Assembly: GCF_900107375.1 (NCBI RefSeq)
Contig: NZ_FNPT01000001.1
Location: 186,001-250,000, forward strand
Source of the DNA: Lysobacter sp. yr284
GTDB lineage: Bacteria; Pseudomonadota; Gammaproteobacteria; Xanthomonadales; Xanthomonadaceae
Direction of reading: 5' to 3'
Length of the DNA stretch: 64,000 nucleotides
Of this stretch, positions 56,202 through 64,000 are shown one piece after another. Made by a program: the position numbers and the translations under genes. Positions within the stretch are counted from its first letter, which is position 1. Every line of letters begins with the position of its first letter. The notes beneath the pieces were generated by a model. It did no database searches. It was not told the origin of the DNA and was given only the letters and a program-made list of their open reading frames with translations.

Positions 56202-57038
56202 TCAGCCCTTGACGCTGCCGACCAAGAGCCCTTGCAGGTAATAGCGCTGCAGCACCAGGAACAGCAACAGCACCGGCACCACGGTCACCACCGAGCCGGC
56301 CATCATCATCTCGTTGTCCTGCACGTGCTCGCGCGAAAGCGAGGCCAGCGCCACCGGCAGGGTCTGCAGGTGTTCGTCGCTGAGCACGATCAGCGGCCAC
56401 ATGAAATCGTTCCAGGCGCCGAGGAAGCTGAAGATCGCCAGGGTCACCAGGATCGGCCGCAACGCCGGCAGCACGATCTGGAAGAAGATCCGCAGTTCGC
56501 CGGCGCCGTCGATGCGCGGGGCTTCCAGCAGTTCGTCGGGGATCGAGCGCGCGTACTGGCGCACCAGGAAGATGCCGAAGATGCCGGCCATGCCCGGCAC
56601 CACCGCGCCGGCGTAGGTGTTGATCAGGCCCATCTGCTTGAGCATCAGGAACAGCGGCATCATCGACACCTGCGCCGGGATCACCAGCGCCGCCAGCAGC
56701 AGCCGGAACACGGTCTCGCGCCCGGCGAAGTCGAGCTTGGCGAAGGCGTAGCCGGCCAGGGTGTTGAGCAACACCGCGATCACCGTCACCAGGGTCGAGA
56801 CCAGGAAGCTGTTGAGCAGGTAGCGGCCCATGCCCATGCGCGAGAACAGCTCGCTGTAGTTGTGCAGGGTCGGCGAGGCCGGCCACAGCGGCGGCGGGAA
56901 CGCCGCGGCCTCGCCGGGCTGCATCAGCGACACCGCCAGCATCCACAGCAGCGGCGCCAGGCTCAGCGCCGCCAGGCCGAGCAGCAGGCCGTTGACGATC
57001 GCGCGCGCCAGCCAGGCCGGCATGCCGTCGCGGTTCAT
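56202..57038 (-). CDS. Carbohydrate ABC transporter permease (MalG type)
   Basis: 278 residues, about six membrane helices. The start at 57038 overlaps the stop of the upstream permease (ATGA). The EAA loop motif (DELLEAPRIDGAGELRIFFQIVLPALRPIL) is the ATPase contact; here EAP replaces the usual EAA. The sequence ends LQGLLVGSVKG, the typical MalG-type C-terminus. It is co-transcribed with the other permease and the binding lipoprotein. Confidence 0.94.
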   Translation of the reverse strand: MNRDGMPAWLARAIVNGLLLGLAALSLAPLLWMLAVSLMQPGEAAAFPPPLWPASPTLHNYSELFSRMGMGRYLLNSFLVSTLVTVIAVLLNTLAGYAFAKLDFAGRETVFRLLLAALVIPAQVSMMPLFLMLKQMGLINTYAGAVVPGMAGIFGIFLVRQYARSIPDELLEAPRIDGAGELRIFFQIVLPALRPILVTLAIFSFLGAWNDFMWPLIVLSDEHLQTLPVALASLSREHVQDNEMMMAGSVVTVVPVLLLFLVLQRYYLQGLLVGSVKG

Positions 57039-57913
57039 TCGACCCCCTTGCGCCGCGCCAGCCACATCAACGCGCTGGTGCTGGCGGTCATCAGCACGAA
57101 CAGCAGGAACGCCACCGCCGAGGCGTTGCCCAGGTTCCACCACTTGAAGCCTTCCTCGTACATCAGGTACAGCACGCTGACCGTGCTCTGCAGCGGGCCG
57201 CCCTGGGTCATGACATAGGGTTCGGCGAACAGCTGGAAATAGCCGGCCAGGGTCAGGATGCTCACCATCAGCAGCACCGGCCCCAGGATCGGCAGGGTGA
57301 TGTGGCGGAACTGGCGCGTGGCGCTGGCGCCGTCGATGCGCGCGGCTTCGTACAGGTCCTCGGGGATCGCCTGCAGCCCGGCCAGGAAAATGATCATGTT
57401 GTAGCCGAAGTTCTTCCACACCGCGAACACGATGATGCTCGGCATCGCCCAGCGCGGATCGCCGAGCCAGTCGACCGGATCGATGCCGACCGCCGACAGG
57501 CCCCAGTTGATCAGCCCGTAGCGCGTGTGCAGCAGGTAGCGCCAGATCACCGCCACCGCCACCACCGTGGTCACCACCGGGGCGAAGAAGGCGGTGCGGA
57601 AGAACGGCTTGAACACGCCGAGCTTGGAGTTCAGCAGCAGCGCCGCGCCCAGCGACACCGCGATCGACAGCGGCACGCCGACGGCGACGAAGTACAAGGT
57701 GTTGCCCAGCGCCTTCCAGAACAGCGGATTGCGCAGCAGGCCCAGGTAGTTGTCGAGGGCGACGAAGCGCAGGTTCTCGATGTGCGCCAGCGAGTAGATG
57801 TCGAAGTCGGTCAGGCTCAGCGCCAGCGCCGCCAGCACCGGCAGGCCGAAGAACAGGCCGATCACGCCCAGCGCGGGCGCGGCGAACACCCAGCCGGCGG
57901 TGGACGGTCTCAT
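57035..57913 (-). CDS. Carbohydrate ABC transporter permease (MalF type)
   Basis: 292 residues, about six membrane helices (for example WVFAAPALGVIGLFFGLPVL). The EAA loop is EDLYEAARIDGASATRQFRHITLPILGPVL. The ATG at 57913 overlaps the binding-protein stop, and the stop overlaps the next permease start, both by ATGA, giving tight translational coupling. It matches CUT1 family importers of oligosaccharides. Confidence 0.94.
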   Translation of the reverse strand: MRPSTAGWVFAAPALGVIGLFFGLPVLAALALSLTDFDIYSLAHIENLRFVALDNYLGLLRNPLFWKALGNTLYFVAVGVPLSIAVSLGAALLLNSKLGVFKPFFRTAFFAPVVTTVVAVAVIWRYLLHTRYGLINWGLSAVGIDPVDWLGDPRWAMPSIIVFAVWKNFGYNMIIFLAGLQAIPEDLYEAARIDGASATRQFRHITLPILGPVLLMVSILTLAGYFQLFAEPYVMTQGGPLQSTVSVLYLMYEEGFKWWNLGNASAVAFLLFVLMTASTSALMWLARRKGVE

Positions 57914-59346
57914 GCGCCCTCCCCGGCCGCGGCCGCCGGTGCGGGCTTGGCGGCGCGCTTGTCGGCCTGGTCGAGCATCCAGCGCCGCTTCTCCAAGATG
58001 CGGTCGGCGCGGCGGTCGAGTTCCTCGGCGGCCTGGTCCACCGTCAACCGGCCGTTGGCGAGTTGTTCGCCGACCAGCTTGATCTCCATCGCGATGCGCT
58101 CCCACTCCGGCACCTTCGGCGCTGGCCGCGCGCGTTCGAGCTGGTCGCGGAAGGCGCGCGCATACCGGTCGCCGACCAGCGCCGGCGCGTTCCACGATTC
58201 GCGCCGCGGCGGCAGGTTGCCGGTCAGGCCGTGGAAGCGCATCTGGGTGCCGGGTTCGGACAGGTAGGCGATCAGCTTCCAGGCCGCGTCCTGGCGCCGG
58301 GAGCCGCGGAACAGCACGAAGCTGGCGCCGCCGGCCACCGACGCGCCGGGCCCGCGCTCGCCCGGCAGCGGCATGGTCATCCACTTGTCCTGCAGGTCCG
58401 CCGGCAGCCGCCGCTTGAACTCGGCGATGTTCCAGGGGCCGTTGACGTAGAAGCTGAAATAGCCGCGGCCGAACTCGTTCCAGACGTTGGCGATCTGGGT
58501 GTTGCTGGCCAGCGGCGCCCACTTGCGCTCGAACACTTCGCGATAGAACGCCAGCGCGCGCTTGAACCCCGGGCTGCGGAAATTGCCGTAGCGGCCGCCG
58601 TCGCGCAGCAGCGGCTCGTCGGCCTGGATGCCCAGGTTCAGCAGCGGCTCGGGCTCGTTGAGCGGGAACAGCGCGGCATAGCGGTCGGGGCCGACCTCGC
58701 GCTTGATCGCCGCCATCGCCGTCTTCCATTCGTCCCAGGTCTGCGGCGGCCGGGCGATGCCGGCGTTTTCCAGCAGGTCGCGGCGGTAGTACGGCAGCCG
58801 CGTCTCCACGTACCACGGCACCGCATAGGCCCGCCCGTCGATGACGCCGGTGTCCCAGGCGCCGGCGAAATAGTCCTGCGCGCGCAGTCCCGGCGTCGCC
58901 GCGATGCGCCGGTCCAGCGGTTCCAGCGCGTCGAGCAGGGCGAACTCGGAGACCCAGGTATTGCCGATCGCGCACACGTCCGGCAGCGAGTCGCCGGCGA
59001 ACGCGGTCAGCAGCTTCTCGTGCGCGGAGGTGATCGGCAGTTGCTGCACCTGCACGCGGATGTCGGGGTGGCGGCGTTCGAACTCGGGGATCAGGCGCGC
59101 GACCATCTCGCCCTCGAAGCCCATCGCCCAGAACTTCACCACGGTGCGGCCGTCGCCGCCGCCCGAGCAACTGCCCAGCGCCGCGACGAGCGGGGCCAGC
59201 AGCAGCCAGGAGACGACGCGTCGAAACCATCGGGTGCCCCATCGGGCGCCGGCGAACGCCGCCGCCCGCGCGCGACCGTCGCCACGGGCCGCATCCGCCG
59301 CCCGCTCCGCTGCGCTGGCTCGCTGCGCGCGCGCGCTCAGGCCCAC
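57910..59346 (-). CDS. Sugar ABC transporter substrate-binding lipoprotein
   Basis: 478 residues from the GTG at 59346, four bases after the stop of the upstream gene. The long basic N-region precedes a hydrophobic segment with lipobox ALGSC (Cys60). The family-1 binding-protein features include VKFWAMGFEGEMVARLIPEF, FERRHPDIRVQVQQLP, KLLTAFAGDSLPDVCAIGNT, and FVLFRGSRRQDAAWKLIAYL. It delivers oligosaccharide to the two permeases encoded downstream. No ATP-binding protein is encoded in the operon. The start is uncertain; no internal ATG is well placed. Confidence 0.9.
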   Translation of the reverse strand: MGLSARAQRASAAERAADAARGDGRARAAAFAGARWGTRWFRRVVSWLLLAPLVAALGSCSGGGDGRTVVKFWAMGFEGEMVARLIPEFERRHPDIRVQVQQLPITSAHEKLLTAFAGDSLPDVCAIGNTWVSEFALLDALEPLDRRIAATPGLRAQDYFAGAWDTGVIDGRAYAVPWYVETRLPYYRRDLLENAGIARPPQTWDEWKTAMAAIKREVGPDRYAALFPLNEPEPLLNLGIQADEPLLRDGGRYGNFRSPGFKRALAFYREVFERKWAPLASNTQIANVWNEFGRGYFSFYVNGPWNIAEFKRRLPADLQDKWMTMPLPGERGPGASVAGGASFVLFRGSRRQDAAWKLIAYLSEPGTQMRFHGLTGNLPPRRESWNAPALVGDRYARAFRDQLERARPAPKVPEWERIAMEIKLVGEQLANGRLTVDQAAEELDRRADRILEKRRWMLDQADKRAAKPAPAAAAGEGA

Positions 59347-59350
59347 GCCG

Positions 59351-61009
59351 TCAATCCGGCTGCTTCGACGCCGGCTTCGGCGGCGTACGTCCCGCGCGCG
59401 ACTCCGCTTCGCCGAGCGCGCGCGCGGTGGCCGGGTCCATCGGGCCGTCCGGCTTGGCCGCCGGCCGGGCCGGCTCGGCCGGCTTGTCCTTGCCCGCGTC
59501 CTGGCCCTTGTCCTTGGCTTGCGCCGGCGCCAGCCAGCCGCCCTTGAAGCCCGCGCGTTCCAGGCCGGTGCGGATGTAGGCGTTGCGCTTCATCACGTTC
59601 CAGACGAACTCGTTGCGGTAGTTGCCGATCATCGCCAGGATCGGCCCCTGGTCGATGCCGATGTAGTCGCTCGACACCCAGCCCTGGTTCGGCACCAGCC
59701 GCCCGGTCTTGAGCGGGATGTCGTAGTTGAAGCTGGGGTTGAACGAATCCAGGAAGCCGTAGCTGGAATAGATGTACTCGCCATAGCGCTCGTGCATCGA
59801 CAGCGTGGTCGGGATCACGATCTCCGGCGCGAACGGCAGCGAGGCGATCGCCGCGGTCGGGGCGATGGTGCCGTCGTCGAAGTTCTCGCGCAGGCCGGCG
59901 CCGCGCGCCGAGTAATGGCGGAACTGGCGCTGTTCGCCGCGGTATTCCTGCAAGGTCTGCTGCGGCCCGTCGCTGGCGGTCAGGCCCCACAGCTCGGGGC
60001 CGTAGTCCTTCCACTTCATCGGGTTGGCGATGGCGTAGGCGCGCTGGGCGTAGGCGGCGCGGCGGCTGTTCTCGAAGTAATCGATGCCGCGCTCGCGCAT
60101 GTAGTCGTCCTGGATGCCGCGGAAGTCGATCCAGACATGGCTGTACTGGTGGCCGAACAGCGGGCCGAAGGCCAGGAACTCCTCGCCCTGGTACACGCCC
60201 CAGACGTCGTTGTAGGTGCGCGTCCACACCGTCCAGGCTTCCGGCTCGACCGGATGGGTCGGCGAACCCAGCGCCAGCACGTACAGCAGCATGGCCTCGT
60301 TGTAGCCCATCCAGTCGTGCTTGATGAAACCCGACTCGGGGAACCAGCCCATCGAGATCAGCGGCTTGTTCTGCTGCAGCCACTGCCAGTCGACCCGCTT
60401 GTACAGGGTGTCGGCGATGTCGCGAATTTCCTTCTCGCGCGCGTCGTCGCGGTCGTAGTACGACTGCGCGAACAGCACGCCCATCATCAACAGGCCGGTG
60501 TCCACGCTCGACAGCTCGACCCAGCTGTCGTAGCGCTCGCCCTTCTGCATGTCGAGGAAGTGGTAGTAGAACCCCTTGTAGCTGCCCTTGCCGCTGGCCT
60601 GCGGCCCGGCCGGCAGGTCGCGCAGGAACTTCAGCGTGGTCAGGGTGCGGTCGACCGCCTGGGTGCGGCTGACCCAGCCGCGCTCGATCCCGATCGGATA
60701 GGCGGTCAGGGCGAAGCCGACCGAGGCGATCGAGGCGAACGGGCGCGAAGGATAGCGGTCGGGCGTCAGGCCGTTGCGCTCGTTGCTGGTGTCCCAGAAG
60801 AACTGGAACGTGCGCTTCTCGATATCGCGGAACAGCGGCGGCAGCTCCAGCCGCTCCTGCTTGAGCGGTTCGACCACGACCGGCCCGGGGCTGACGATGG
60901 GCTGGGTCTGCGATTCCGTCTCGGGCTTCTTGCAAGCGGACAATGCGAGCAGCAACGTGCCCAGGAGCGTGAAGGAAACGGCGCGCGTTGTCGTTTTCGC
61001 CAGTTGCAT
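59351..61009 (-). CDS. PF10091 glucoamylase-family lipoprotein (GH144-like)
   Basis: 552 residues. The start at 61009 (MQLAKTTTRAVSFTLLGTLL) gives a lipobox LALSAC (Cys26). The body matches the PF10091 'Glycoamylase' family that includes GH144 endo-beta-1,2-glucanases: RTFQFFWDTSNERNGLTPDR, SIASVGFALTAYPIGIERGW, GWFPESGFIKHDWMGYNEAM, FGHQYSHVWIDFRGIQDDYM, and YGFLDSFNPSFNYD. A charged Lys/Pro/Ala tail closes the protein. It probably cleaves an imported glucan in the periplasm ahead of the ABC importer. Beta-1,2-glucan as substrate is inferred from family, not proven. Confidence 0.88.
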   Translation of the reverse strand: MQLAKTTTRAVSFTLLGTLLLALSACKKPETESQTQPIVSPGPVVVEPLKQERLELPPLFRDIEKRTFQFFWDTSNERNGLTPDRYPSRPFASIASVGFALTAYPIGIERGWVSRTQAVDRTLTTLKFLRDLPAGPQASGKGSYKGFYYHFLDMQKGERYDSWVELSSVDTGLLMMGVLFAQSYYDRDDAREKEIRDIADTLYKRVDWQWLQQNKPLISMGWFPESGFIKHDWMGYNEAMLLYVLALGSPTHPVEPEAWTVWTRTYNDVWGVYQGEEFLAFGPLFGHQYSHVWIDFRGIQDDYMRERGIDYFENSRRAAYAQRAYAIANPMKWKDYGPELWGLTASDGPQQTLQEYRGEQRQFRHYSARGAGLRENFDDGTIAPTAAIASLPFAPEIVIPTTLSMHERYGEYIYSSYGFLDSFNPSFNYDIPLKTGRLVPNQGWVSSDYIGIDQGPILAMIGNYRNEFVWNVMKRNAYIRTGLERAGFKGGWLAPAQAKDKGQDAGKDKPAEPARPAAKPDGPMDPATARALGEAESRAGRTPPKPASKQPD

Positions 61010-61071
61010 GAAACCGAAGACCCCTGTGTCTTGGTGGAAACGTCGTCGCGAACCTCGTCGCGTCCTGCGCG

Positions 61072-61099
61072 GCCGGCCGCCCGGGTCCGGGCGGCCGGC
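61072..61099. promoter_or_regulatory. Strong intercistronic hairpin after the TonB receptor gene
   Basis: Perfect 13-bp arms (GCCGGCCGCCCGG, 61072-61084; CCGGGCGGCCGGC, 61087-61099) with a 2-nt gap lie 8 bp downstream of the receptor stop codon. There is no T run on the minus strand, so this is more likely an mRNA stabiliser or attenuator than a terminator. Confidence 0.5.
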
Positions 61100-61106
61100 G
61101 CGGCGC

Positions 61107-64000
61107 TTACCAGTTGAAGCCCATCGACAGCTTGAACATGCGGGTCGGCAACGAGATATTGTCGCGCCGCTCGCCCAGCGTGGGATTGGGCGCACCGACC
61201 ACGCCGCGATAGGTGTCGTAGTCGATGTAGTTGCGCCAGTTGAACACGTTGAGCACATCGCCGCGCGCCCACAGCTTGAAGCCCGCGCCGGTGTCCCACT
61301 CCTTCTGCAGCGCCAGGTCGAACTGCTTGAAGCCGATCGTATCGTCCGGCGTGTACGGATCGAAGAAGCAGGCGTTCGAGCCGTACACGACGCAGTTCGT
61401 CGATTCCTCCGCTTCCGGGCTGGCCAAAGTCAGCTTGCCCGACAGGGTCATGCCGTAGAAGTCCATGATGCCGGTAGCCACGAAACGGTGCCTGGAGATG
61501 CCCAGCGCGCGGGTGAAGCCGACGCGGTCCAGGTTCGGATAGTCGAACGTGAAGATGTCGGAGTTGTTGCGGTTCTCCTTGGCGTCGGTGAAGGTGTAAG
61601 CGAAGCTCACGCCCCAGCCCGACTCCTGGGTGAAGGGTTTCTCCAGCGACAGCAGCAACTGCTTGGTCTTGGTCTCCACCGCGTTGTTGCCGAGGAAGAA
61701 CTTGCCGAAGCCCGGCAGGGTTTCGCCGAACGGCGCGCTGCCGAAGCTCACCCCCGGCGGGAAGAACGTGCCGTCGGGGCGGCGGTTGCCGAGCGAGAAC
61801 AAGATGCCGTCCTTGCTGTGCACGTAGACCGCCGTCGCCGAGGAGTTCCACTCCTGGCCGAACAGCTCGAACGCGTTGCGCATGCCCAGGCTGAACTGGT
61901 CCGAATACGGCGTCTTGAGGTCGTTGTTGAGCAAGAACACCTCCGAGCCCGCGTTCGGCCGCTGCCGCGCCAGCGCGGCCAGAGTTTCGGGATCGTAGAA
62001 GCTCGGATCGAAATTGAAGCAGTTGCCGTTCGGGGTGATCGTGCAGGTGTGGTTGGGCGAGTTGAACTGGTAGGTGACCTGCTGGAACGCCAGGCGATAG
62101 CGTTCGTAGGACAGGTAGTCGAACTGGTTGCGGTTGTAGGAGCGCCCGGCGCCGCCGAAGATCACGTGGCGCTCGTCGCCGTTCAAATCGTAGGAGAAGC
62201 CCAGCCGCGGCTGCCAGCCGTCCTTGAACGCCTTGCGGTTGCTGCCGGTGCCGATGTAGTCGTTGTAGTCGTAATCGACGTTGGCGTTGTTGATGTTCGC
62301 CCAGCCGCGCAGCGCCGCGACCAGGTTGGCCGGGGTGCGGTAGTCCTCGTAGCTCGGGGTCTGTTCGTAGTCCCAGCGCAGGCCCAGGTTCAAGGTCAGG
62401 TGCTCGTTGACCTCCCAGTCGTCCTGCAGGTAGATGCCGAACTGCTTGTTGCGCGACTTCACTTCCGGCGGGAAATCGCCGGCGGTGCCGGAGAACACCA
62501 CCTCGTAGGGCGTGGCGAAGTCGCGGATGTCGTAGCGGAACTGCGGCGAGTACGGCTGCTTCTCCATCGCGTTGATGTCGACGACCTTGTACTTGAAGCC
62601 GGCCTTGACCGTATGCCCGGCCCAACCGCTCCAGGTGAAGTCGTTCTGCAGCCCGTAGCCCTTCTGGCCCTTGTCCTGGAAGTCGCCGCCGCCGCCGAAG
62701 AACAGCACCTCTTCCATGTCGGGGTGGTCGCGCCCCTCCTGGCCCTGCTTGGGCACGCGCAGCTGGAAGCCGTTGGCCACGTTGGCCGGGCGCGGGCCGA
62801 AGCTGACGTCCTCGTAGGTGAGGTGGGCGTCGTTGAGCCAGTTCTCCGCGCTGTACTGGTAGCGCAGGTCCAGGCGGGTCTCCTCGCCGGCCTTGAGCGT
62901 GCCGTACTCGGGCAGGCGCGCGCCGCCGATGCCGGTCAGCTCGTCTTCCTTGCGGTACTTGGCGGTGAACTCGATCAGGTGGTTGTCGCCCGGAGTCCAG
63001 TCGATCTTGCCGAAGTACAGGTCTTCCTTGAACGGCGCGCTCGGCGACTGCCGGGTCATCTCCTGGAACTGCGCCGGCAACTGGTCGATGCGGAAGTTGC
63101 GGCCGGGGATGATGGTGCGCGGCGAGCTGTACTCCTTGGCCTCGTAGGTCACGAAGAAATGCATCTTGTCCTGGATCAGCGGGCCGCTGAAGGACGCGCC
63201 GTACTGCTCTTCCTTCTGCTGCGCCTTGGGCACCTCGCCCTTTTCCTCGCGCGGGGTCTTCGACGCCCACTGGTCGGAGGTGTAGTCCCAGAAGAAGCTG
63301 CCGTGGAAATCGTTGCCGCCGGACTTGGTCACCGCGGTGATCGCGGCGCTGCTGAGCTGGTCGTACTCGGCCTTGTAGTTGGAGGTGATCACCTTGTACT
63401 CGGCGATGCCCAACTGCGGGAACGGATTGCCGCGGCTGGAATCCTGCCCGGTGATGCCGCCCTTGAGCACGTAGTCCTTCTGGCCGACGCCGTCGACGTA
63501 GACGTTGATGCCGTTGCTGAGCTGGGCGCCGCTGCGCAGCTTGGTCGAGCCTTCGGTGCCGGTGGTGAACTGCACGCCCGGCACGATGTCGGCGAAGGCG
63601 AGGAAGTTGCGCGAGCCCTGCGGCAGCGCGGCGATCTGCTTGCTGCTGACGTAGGTGGCGATTTCCGAGGTCTTGTTCTCGACCAGCGCGGTCGAGGTCA
63701 CCGTGACCTTGTCCAGGTCGGTCGCCTCGCCCGCCGGCGCGGTCTCGGCGACGCCGCCGGTGGACAGGTTCAAGGTCGCCGACTGGCCGACGGCGACGGT
63801 GACGTTGCGGGTGTTGGTCTGGCCGTCGGCGTTGACGTCGATGCGGTAGTTGCCCGGCGGCAGGCCGGCCAGGGCGTAGTTGCCGTCGCTGCCGGTCTGG
63901 ACCTTGCGCACCAGGCCGCTGGCCAGGTTGGTCGCGGTCACGCTGGCGTTGGCCGACGGGCCGGCGTTGCCGCTGATCACGCCGCGGATGGTCGCGGCGG
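61107..64000 (-). CDS. TonB-dependent receptor, Oar-like with CarboxypepD-type N-terminal domain; 5' end cut by window
   Basis: About 963 residues visible; the N-terminus lies beyond base 64000. The visible start belongs to a carboxypeptidase-regulatory-like beta-sandwich (GPSANASVTATNLASGLVRK, GNYALAGLPPGNYRIDVNAD). A plug domain follows (SKQIAALPQGSRNFLAFADI, VPGVQFTTGT, SNGINVYVDGVGQKDYVLKG, QLGIAEYKVITSNYKAEYD), then a large beta-barrel ending MFKLSMGFNW. This is the Oar/CarboxypepD_reg class of outer-membrane receptor common in Xanthomonadales. It heads the glycan operon (GH144-like lipoprotein, binding protein, permeases), so a glucan oligosaccharide is the likely ligand. Confidence 0.93.
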   Translation of the reverse strand, partial: AATIRGVISGNAGPSANASVTATNLASGLVRKVQTGSDGNYALAGLPPGNYRIDVNADGQTNTRNVTVAVGQSATLNLSTGGVAETAPAGEATDLDKVTVTSTALVENKTSEIATYVSSKQIAALPQGSRNFLAFADIVPGVQFTTGTEGSTKLRSGAQLSNGINVYVDGVGQKDYVLKGGITGQDSSRGNPFPQLGIAEYKVITSNYKAEYDQLSSAAITAVTKSGGNDFHGSFFWDYTSDQWASKTPREEKGEVPKAQQKEEQYGASFSGPLIQDKMHFFVTYEAKEYSSPRTIIPGRNFRIDQLPAQFQEMTRQSPSAPFKEDLYFGKIDWTPGDNHLIEFTAKYRKEDELTGIGGARLPEYGTLKAGEETRLDLRYQYSAENWLNDAHLTYEDVSFGPRPANVANGFQLRVPKQGQEGRDHPDMEEVLFFGGGGDFQDKGQKGYGLQNDFTWSGWAGHTVKAGFKYKVVDINAMEKQPYSPQFRYDIRDFATPYEVVFSGTAGDFPPEVKSRNKQFGIYLQDDWEVNEHLTLNLGLRWDYEQTPSYEDYRTPANLVAALRGWANINNANVDYDYNDYIGTGSNRKAFKDGWQPRLGFSYDLNGDERHVIFGGAGRSYNRNQFDYLSYERYRLAFQQVTYQFNSPNHTCTITPNGNCFNFDPSFYDPETLAALARQRPNAGSEVFLLNNDLKTPYSDQFSLGMRNAFELFGQEWNSSATAVYVHSKDGILFSLGNRRPDGTFFPPGVSFGSAPFGETLPGFGKFFLGNNAVETKTKQLLLSLEKPFTQESGWGVSFAYTFTDAKENRNNSDIFTFDYPNLDRVGFTRALGISRHRFVATGIMDFYGMTLSGKLTLASPEAEESTNCVVYGSNACFFDPYTPDDTIGFKQFDLALQKEWDTGAGFKLWARGDVLNVFNWRNYIDYDTYRGVVGAPNPTLGERRDNISLPTRMFKLSMGFNW

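Noticed and set aside
52743-57218. A 1491-codon plus-strand open frame
   Set aside because: Antisense to the glycosidase and permease genes; composition and lack of motifs show a shadow frame.

Overview
The window is a high-GC chromosomal segment that reads as Xanthomonadaceae, most likely Lysobacter. Supporting signs are an exported-protease cluster, a smc-zipA-ligA block, a GyrA with Gln at position 83 (as known for Stenotrophomonas), many short palindromic intergenic repeats, and TonB-receptor-linked sugar loci. No tRNA, rRNA, CRISPR array, prophage or intact insertion sequence was recognised. The genus is an inference; the family-level call is firmer.

Layout. (1) 1-10147: a cut-off alpha-2-macroglobulin lipoprotein with a CAEQ thioester, divergent from two tandem thermolysin-type (M4) metalloproteases and a trypsin-like S1 protease. 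The two M4 genes share a duplicated upstream palindrome. (2) 10253-16580: a DUF1428 protein, a YceI protein, gyrA, a hypothetical protein and mtnA, all on the minus strand. (3) 16811-18641: two secreted proteins, each with three DUF3011 repeats. (4) 18746-26923: smc, zipA, ligA and epmA, with ligA and epmA overlapping by ATGA. (5) 27235-30881: a BlaI-type repressor, an M56 membrane peptidase carrying ankyrin-like repeats, and a serine beta-lactamase-fold hydrolase. This looks like a BlaI/BlaR1-type signalling cassette with an unusual sensor. (6) 30996-39532: a LacI-family regulator, a GH65 phosphorylase fused to beta-phosphoglucomutase, a TonB-dependent receptor and an MFS transporter. Two overlapping LacI-type half-palindromes sit over a TTGACA promoter ahead of the fusion gene.

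(7) 39682-42961: a 687-residue protein with a TerD-like C-terminal region and an unrecognised N-terminal part, then an NAD-dependent epimerase/reductase. (8) 43100-45992: a lipoprotein, a DUF2235 (Tle1-like) lipase and a coiled-coil membrane protein, a candidate effector/immunity operon. It is divergent from a TetR regulator. (9) 47357-52567: an orphan UgpC/MalK-type ATPase divergent from zwf-glk-pgl (glucose to 6-phosphogluconate), with a LacI-type operator between them. (10) 52800-64000: a minus-strand glycan-utilisation operon: Oar-like TonB receptor (cut by the window end), PF10091/GH144-like lipoprotein, sugar-binding lipoprotein, two permeases, and a large F5/8-domain (alpha/alpha)6 glycosidase. 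It has no ATPase of its own; the UgpC-like protein about 5 kb away is the obvious candidate.

Together the sugar regions suggest a scavenger. Oligosaccharides enter through TonB receptors, are cleaved in the periplasm, are carried by ABC or MFS transporters, are phosphorolysed or phosphorylated, and feed the Entner-Doudoroff/pentose-phosphate entry enzymes. The protease cluster and the neighbouring protease-trapping macroglobulin fit a predatory, enzyme-secreting lifestyle.
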